From assembly GCA_910589415.1 (NCBI GenBank), contig OU342637.1, positions 41,694,162 to 41,758,161 on the forward strand: a stretch of 64,000 bases of DNA. The letters run 5' to 3'. Position 1 is the stretch's first letter; each line of letters starts with the position of its first letter. The notes beneath the pieces are model-generated. The model was not told the origin of the DNA and did no database searches. It saw nothing but the letters and a program-made list of their open reading frames with translations. Below, in pieces: positions 57,758 through 64,000 of the stretch. Source of the DNA: Malachius bipustulatus (taxonomy: Eukaryota > Arthropoda > Insecta > Coleoptera > Melyridae). The position numbers and the translations under genes are program-made.

Positions 57758-57930
57758 CGAGAGGGCGGGCGTTTGCTCCTTCCTGAAGAAGAAGTTATTC
57801 TTGCTCAATTTGAAGCTAATCCCGGAATTAGTGTACGTGACCTTTCAGTCAATACTGGCATTTCAAGATCCTCAGTACATCGAATTTTAATGTCGGGAAT
57901 GGGTATGAGTGATACAATGATGGGTGGATG

Positions 57931-60560
57931 AAAGGATACAAGAGTGTATGAACCACCCTTGTATATCCGTGGAGGAGGCGTAAATATTGAAACCATTAGA
58001 AAAATCGCTGGCTGGTTCGAAAGCTCAAACGTTTCAACAAATTTCATAACAGGACCATTTTTTATAGACCAATCAAACAATACATTTATAGAGGTAATTC
58101 TTAAAGGGACTCATATGAACATAGACATTTATTTTATTGTAATATATTTTTCTTTGTCAAATTAATACATCTGTTTATAAAATAAATCTATGTTCTTTCA
58201 ACATCTACAGGTGCTCATATATAATTACGAGAGGGAGATTTTAAAATATAATAAAGGAAATAATCGACTGACCTGTAGGATGGTTAATTCCAATTATTAT
58301 ATGAACAATCTTCTCCGAAGTAATTATATTCCGCCTCCCCCCCAACTAACCTCTTCAGAGATCTATTTTTTCATCGCACAACAAAACAGAAATGAATCAG
58401 TAATAACAGGACCGTGCGCAGGATAACGACGAGAAATAAGAGGCTTTATTTTCTTTCAAACATTGTGGCTAAAGTCAACCAAGAGACTTGAACTCCAGAT
58501 GTTCATAATACTTCGGAGGGGATTTTTCATATACCTGTTGGAATTAACCATCCTACATTTAAATAAATTTATTTCTTACTCATGAATAAGTTGATATTAA
58601 AAACTGCCATTCCAACTAACAAAACATAATTGGCCAGTCAGAAGGATCCAGAACGTTTTCAAGAAGAGAAAATCAATCATCCGTACAATTAATTTTGGAC
58701 CGGCATGAGAATCGCTCTCGTCCTGTCGATATTGTAAGTTCACTCCTTTAATTAAATTCCTTTTGTGTTATTTTATTTCATATTTGATAATTTCTTGTAG
58801 GTATGTCTGATTTTCAAATTGAAGAAATAATTGATCAAACAAAAAATACTAAAATTACTAGGTAGTTACCTACTAACAAAAAAGACGGGATAAATATATC
58901 CGCAATGGCGCAATCACAATTTCACGAATTTTGTCCAACTTCAGACTTCTAAAAATCAGCAGAATTTACCGGTTTCTTGAGAAGTTGTGATCTGGTAATG
59001 AATCAGTTCTATCGTCCTAATGAACAATAATAATCTGAACCATTTTCTAATTAGAAATCAGCAAATTGCACGATCCCGCGTAAGCAATAATCAATACGGG
59101 AAACTTCACAACGTGGCAAGAAGTAAGAAATTCTTTGATAACAAATTTAGCGGATAGCAGAAATGGATCGAGTTTGTAGGCAAAAAACTGTTGAAAGAAA
59201 GAAATAACGTAAAAGTTTTAGAATTCAGCAGTAGGTAAGTAGAATACTGAAAAATTATTTTTTTAACTTGCACGGAACAATAGTGTAAACGCATAAGCGT
59301 TAGGTTAAAAAGCAAACGTATAAAGCTCTAACTTTTAAAGCATTTCTATGAGTGCTCAGAAAATTCTTAGGTGCGATAGTCAGATCGAAATCACCAGCAG
59401 ATATATCTAGAGACAGCGTTGACTTGAAATTTATATCAAGGAAAAAAAATTATGAGTACTACAGAGAACAAACAATTTTTAATAAACCCACAAATAATCA
59501 GAAAGCTAATGCGAGAAAAACTTAATAATAATCCAACGACCATTTGTAACGCTCGTTTGTAACGCCTTCTTTAATTATTAGATTTTTATGTTAATTAGTA
59601 TTTATATCTCTCCTTCGTCCTTGTAAAATTGAAATTTACGTTATTGAATACAATATCAGTCTTTCTTTATTCTTTGATAACAGGGATTATCAAAAATAAA
59701 ATTTCCTGGTCAACAATTCCTGGGTTGAATTAAAGAGAGGAATTAATTATTTTGGGAACGAGTTGTTGCTTCCTTGTTAGGGTGAAGATTCATCAAACAC
59801 AATTGTTGTGGATCAGGGTAGAAACAATAAATATTTATGTAACGAGTGGTTCCGGCCATTTCTTCTGAGTTTTTTGTATTCCAACATCGTCCGTTGTCAT
59901 CACTGCTGGGAGGTGCTGTTTGCTTTCTCCCATTGAATATCTAATTTGGGAGAGCCTAGTAGAGCCGACGCTGATGTTAGTCTTCCTGATAGGAAGTCGC
60001 GCTATTCTTGCTGTTCCGAGCTGTTCCTGCTGCGGGCCAATAGTTGAGCAAGGTTTTTATAGCGTTATTAAGCTCTCGATCATTGTTTCTATTTTAAGCG
60101 TAAATGTGTTACATTATTACAGATTACCTCATTAAAATTTATGTATTTGCATATGTGATGGATGTGTCATGAACCAGTTAAGAATATTAAGCAATGAAAT
60201 CTTACTTGCAATAAGTAAATATTTCAAAGTCAAATTAATTAACTATCTTGTTATCAAAACAAGTAGTATTTGTAATATTATACTGACACATAAATAATAT
60301 GTTTAATAACAAGACGGTAACTCAACCTTGCAGAAATGCTGAATAAGGGTAAACAATGCCGTTGGCATTGACCCAGTCATATATAATGGACAGACACACC
60401 ATCCGATGAATTCTTATAGATTCTATTATCAATTAGTATAGTATCAGATATAACTATGTAAGTGTTATTAGGGAAGTATTACTAGTCATAGACAACCGTC
60501 GTTATGTAGTGTGTAAGTGTTAAACAATAAACCGATCAAAACGCAATCAACTTTAATTAT
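57931..60560. other. Intergenic AT-rich DNA, no supported gene
   Basis: Frames at 57944-58165 and 58190-58426 share a short ITGP word and nothing else I can recognise; they might be further decayed transposase. The 71-codon frame at 59920-60135 is hydrophobic and cysteine-containing but has no family signature. Confidence 0.4.
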
Positions 60561-60584
60561 CCTGCATTACTCCTTATTTATCAA

Positions 60585-60720
60585 ATGGCGATCCTGCAAA
60601 CTCACTCATAGATTATCACATGGCTATCCTGCAACATTACTCCTATTAGTTAACCACACGGCGATCCTGCAACTTTACTATTAGTTTATCACATGGCGAC
60701 CCTGCCAGTCCTAGTTTATC
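60585..60720. repeat. Short tandem array, units of 35-38 bp
   Basis: The word ATGGCGATCCTGC and close variants recur at 60585, 60620, 60658 and 60693, each preceded by TTATCACA/TTATCAA-type sequence. The repeats lie just upstream of the gypsy relic. ATGGCGA..CTGC resembles the start of internal sequences (primer-binding region) of insect gypsy elements, so the array may derive from tandem amplification there. Confidence 0.7.
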
Positions 60721-60766
60721 ACACATATTTATGTAATATTATGTATAAATCCTCTCAACAGCTGTT

Positions 60767-61345
60767 TTGCGGACCGCTTTTACGTTGTTATCTCTCCTTG
60801 GAATGAGTGACACAATAGGTATCTGTCGGAAACATGAGATCATTTATTCTGTTGTTGTTGAGAAGGAGGATGACAAATACCTCATCCCGTACATTAGAGG
60901 TAGTCTAGATAAGTTAGGTAGGTGCATCTACTTCACTATGCTAGATTTATAATCAGGTCTTCACCAAATAGAAATGTGTCCTGAGGACATTGAAAAAACC
61001 GCGTCCTCTACCGAAAACGGAAGCGATGAGACTATATTCGATGCTTTTCGGGGTGAAAAATGCTCCTAGAACCTTCCAAAGAATGATGAATAAGGTACCG
61101 AGAGATTTAGAAAATAATATTTGTCTACAAGGATGATATAATAATATAAGTATTAAAAAAAAATGATATTCAAAAACTCGTGATCAGACTTATAGAAAAG
61201 GAAATTTCGACTTAAAATATCGAATTACACAATAGCGAGTTATTGAAATAGGTAGCCGCATTCTTAGAGGTCACAGAGTAACTCCCGAAGACATAAAACT
61301 AAATATAGATAAAATAGCCGCTAATCAGAAATTTTCAATGAATGA
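60767..61345 (+). pseudogene. Ty3/gypsy pol relic (reverse transcriptase)
   Basis: Degenerate frames read YIRGSLDKLGRCIYFTMLDL followed, after a stop, by SGLHQIEMCPEDIEKTA. That is the palm of a Ty3/gypsy RT, with the motif A aspartate in MLDL. After more stops come a shifted piece (FRGEKC...RMMNK-like) and near 61260-61310 RILRGHRVTPEDIKLNIDKI, matching the 'GH-x-VTPDGI' region past the palm. Multiple stops and frameshifts, no LTR pair found. Clearly dead. Confidence 0.7.
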
Positions 61346-64000
61346 TACCTACCAATTAATAATTATATTAGCGTGTGAAAAATTTTATTGTATATTCTAT
61401 TGTTTATCTTTATAACATATTTAGCATTTATTAAATGTTACCCTAGACTTAGGGCCGGTTGTTCAAACGTTAATTAAAAATTTTCAGATAATTACTGATT
61501 TTAAAATGCCCTGTATTATCGAACCATTGGTCCGATATTGCTGAAAATGGATTCTGCTCCCTTTGAGAAGAGTTAATTATTGATTAAAAATACAAGATCA
61601 TTAATTATATTCGCCGTATTTTCAAAATTTGCAATTTAAAATAAATAATTATCCCAAAATTTTTAATTGCTTCTGATTTAGAAAATTTTATTTTGTAAGA
61701 CTTATCCTTAAAACCCTTAGTTCAATCCTTAGAGGGATAGGGTTCCAAATAAAATAATTATTGTGAATATAATGCTTTCAAAAACTTTGATTCCGAGTAG
61801 CAAAAAATAAATAAAGGGACATGTCTCCAGCTGTTCATTTATGATTGTGTCATCACAATCGTAAATAAATCATAATAATTTATACTCATCAATACATAAT
61901 AATTATAAATAATGCAAGACATAATATATCGCTCTCCATTAGATACATCTGATTTTCTCTTTTATGTCAAGATTCTGAAGAAATTCCATTATGATCTATT
62001 TAGTTCTATTAAAATTTATTTATACTATATTGTTGCTTTGTTACTATTACATCAGGTGTTATTCATGTACATGTGTTAAGAACATTTTTTTATAAAAATC
62101 GCGATATATGATTACATGCCAGATAACGCCCTCTAGCGGTTGTGGTGGTAAAAAAATCAAAAATTCTTAAAAATTCAGTAGACAAAAGAAGAAAAACTCT
62201 TTGTAGCTAGACTAATCTTGTTGAATTCCGTTGAGGTTGACCGGAATAATCGACACTTGAATAAACAATGTTTAGACGTTCTCCCACCACTTTATTTATG
62301 GAGTTATTAAAAAAAAAAACTGCGAGATAGAAACATGAGGCTGTACGATGCTTAGTTGCTTTGATATTTGTGGTGACCGGTCTAAATGATTCATCCGGTA
62401 CATAACAGAAAAAAAAAAAATGTTTAATCCAAAAATGTAAAATCCTCCGAAACCGTCAATTTAAGCACGATAATTTTTTTTTACTTATTTTCGTCCATAT
62501 CCCCTTCAAATTTTCGATATTTATAACTTAACAATCTGCTTAGGATAGAATGATGTAGATTTTCAAACCAATATTTTTCTCAATCTCCTTTAGAAAATAT
62601 TTAGGAAACTAAGTTAAAATATTAGAGTTAACAACAAAATTATACGGAACTATTCGGTCTTAAAATTTGACGTGTTTGTTTTCAATATTTTAGTTGAAAG
62701 GTTTGACCAAAATGATGAATGACGAATTAGTAAACCACTTTTGAATCAATAAAAAAGACAATTTACAAGAGATTCCTTATTGCTGGGAAGAGCTTAATAT
62801 ATCTGACAGTTGAAAAATCAACTGATTATTTATAAGTATCACGTTTTGATGTAATTTGATCATTTAACAAGTCTTTTGTTACGTCGATACTTCACCTTTT
62901 TGTACGACTACATGTGCATATACATGTGCCCATAAAAGTTGTGTGAGCAGAGTTAATTATCTTCAGAAAGGACATTTATCAATTAGTATACACGGTGATA
63001 TTCTTTTAAAGCGCCTATTAGAAAAAGTTAAATTTATAGTTGATCTAGGGATCTGAAATTTGGAATCTAAGCAATATAAAATATAAGGATTCAAAATTAA
63101 ATATTACCAAGATAGCGGCGCATTTAAAAATGGTGAAAGAAGAGCCACCTATGTTTTTTAAACAGAACATTCCATATTTATTACTGCATTTTCAAGTTCT
63201 CGAAAAAGATCCAATAAGAAAGGCTAGTTTCGAAACAGAAAGGGAGATTATTGTGATTCTAAACCTCTGAAAAACTTTTGTTATGATTGTGGTATGAAGG
63301 AAGTTATCAGGTTGTTCCCAGACAATTTATTCTCCTTCAGGTTGAAAAACCGGACCTGGAAGGAGCGAGATGGTGCACTCGTGCTTCCGTAAGGAAAGCG
63401 CCCTATATAAGAGAGACTAGCGTGGAGCCTTCCTCCCCCTCGCTTACTCCCACTCAAAAAGTTGAAAAATAAAAAAAAATATAATTCACTTACCTTAACC
63501 CCGAAAAGAAGGAGGTGGCTATTGACAGATCTCAATGTGACTAGGCAAATTTGTAACATTAGCCACATTGGCCTGTCGAGTGGAACATATCAAATTTCGA
63601 ATGCCCCACCCAAATATTCTAAATGTCAAAACGAAAATAAATTTTAAATTTTGAAAAGTGATCGTCTAAATTTCCAAAGTATTAAACCAAAACCAAACTT
63701 AAACAAAAGGTTCGTTGTGTTTATCCAGTCCAGGACAGATAAATGTGGCCTTCCTCTGGAAAATCCAGCATTCACCGAACCAGACTGGACCCGTAGTAAC
63801 TCCTAACAATTTTAAAAACAATAACAAAAATTAATAAACCTCACCAAAATATACCAGAATATATCACCTTATTCTTGATGTTACTCTACTTATTGAATAA
63901 ATGATCTAAAAGAACATGAGGAGGGTTGATTCTCAAAACTCTAAAATTGTTGAATTTTAATACAAAGATTTATTAAAATCAATTTCATCAGTACAATAGA
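61346..64000. other. Intergenic DNA, repeat copy and a TATA-like site
   Basis: 61450-61640 begins with GGGCCGGTTGTTCAAACG, a typical insect MITE tip, and includes the second copy of the repeat at 18590. Near 63402 CTATATAAGAGAG sits in a short GC-richer patch (63340-63450) and looks like a TATA box. No downstream gene is recognisable; the overlapping frames at 63281-63647 show no domain. Confidence 0.45.

Larger units (their letters stand above)
55331..57910 (+). pseudogene. Transposase N-terminus (two HTH domains) interrupted by LINE
   Basis: 55331-55469 reads MPNARRAVREYRDRYPNREH...FRVFMRVHNAYYVEG, a first helix-turn-helix of the type found at the start of insect 'QDGAPPHF'-group transposases (DUF4817-like). 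57758-57910 reads EEEVILAQFEANPGISVRDL, then SVNTGISRSSVHRIL, the second helix-turn-helix. The two join in frame across the LINE. No DDE residues follow, so it is a relic. Confidence 0.75.
54459..57930 (+). mobile_element. Truncated Tc1/mariner-like element split by a LINE
   Basis: The left tip CAGGGTGTCCCAGAGGGC follows TA at 54457-54458. The transposase N-terminus starts at 55331 and resumes at 57758 after a LINE. The homology I can follow ends near 57910, and no right tip is found, so the catalytic half and the right end are lost. Confidence 0.65.

Overview
The window looks like a piece of an AT-rich arthropod (most likely insect) nuclear genome. Every coding stretch I can recognise belongs to a transposable element: a mariner, two larger Tc1/mariner-related elements, Penelope-like elements, an R4/Dong-type LINE, LINE relics of several clades, a tRNA-derived SINE, a Ty3/gypsy relic and several foldback/MITE elements. 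I see no host gene I can name, no rRNA or free-standing tRNA gene, and no CRISPR array. The order of insect cannot be settled from these data.

Layout. 1-9 kb: a 2.6-kb foldback element with CACTG ends (123-2719) that holds a possible small spliced ORF, two LINE 3' relics (5060-5524 and 5779-6860) and a 238-bp MITE. 9-15 kb: a 641-bp TA-flanked MITE, a near-complete mariner (12138-13430) whose transposase carries one in-frame stop, and an exact 293-bp tandem duplication. 15.8-21.3 kb: a composite inverted-repeat element with perfect 45-bp termini, GC-rich unrecognised sequence and a 2.2-kb minisatellite. 22-32 kb: an 840-bp foldback element, an inverted-repeat element with a ribozyme-like hairpin, an R1-type LINE relic joined to a jockey-type LINE relic, and unassigned DNA. 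32.5-38.2 kb: a diverged 5.7-kb foldback element carrying a MITE, a motif cluster and a 5'-truncated Penelope fragment. 38.6-40.2 kb: about 2.5 copies of a 640-bp tandem repeat.

40.2-51.1 kb is the centrepiece: two almost identical Penelope-like elements arranged head to head. The left arm (minus strand) is interrupted by a small inverted-repeat element whose ATT tract contains an open, full-looking R4/Dong-type LINE. The right arm (plus strand) is interrupted by a 2.65-kb Tc1/mariner-like element with inverted repeats of about 520 bp, itself hit by a SINE. Each arm is the empty-site control for the insertion in the other, so the target duplications (7 bp and TA) can be read directly. 51.2-64 kb: an I-like LINE 3' end, a 149-bp MITE, a transposase gene split by a LINE, a short array of 35-38-bp units, a degenerate gypsy pol, and otherwise featureless AT-rich DNA.

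The elements do not form a pathway; they record successive insertions. The best candidates for autonomous activity are the R4/Dong-type LINE (1,182 codons open) and, less so, the Penelope left arm. Hammerhead-ribozyme-like folds occur near the 3' ends of the Penelope copies, one of them with the canonical core.
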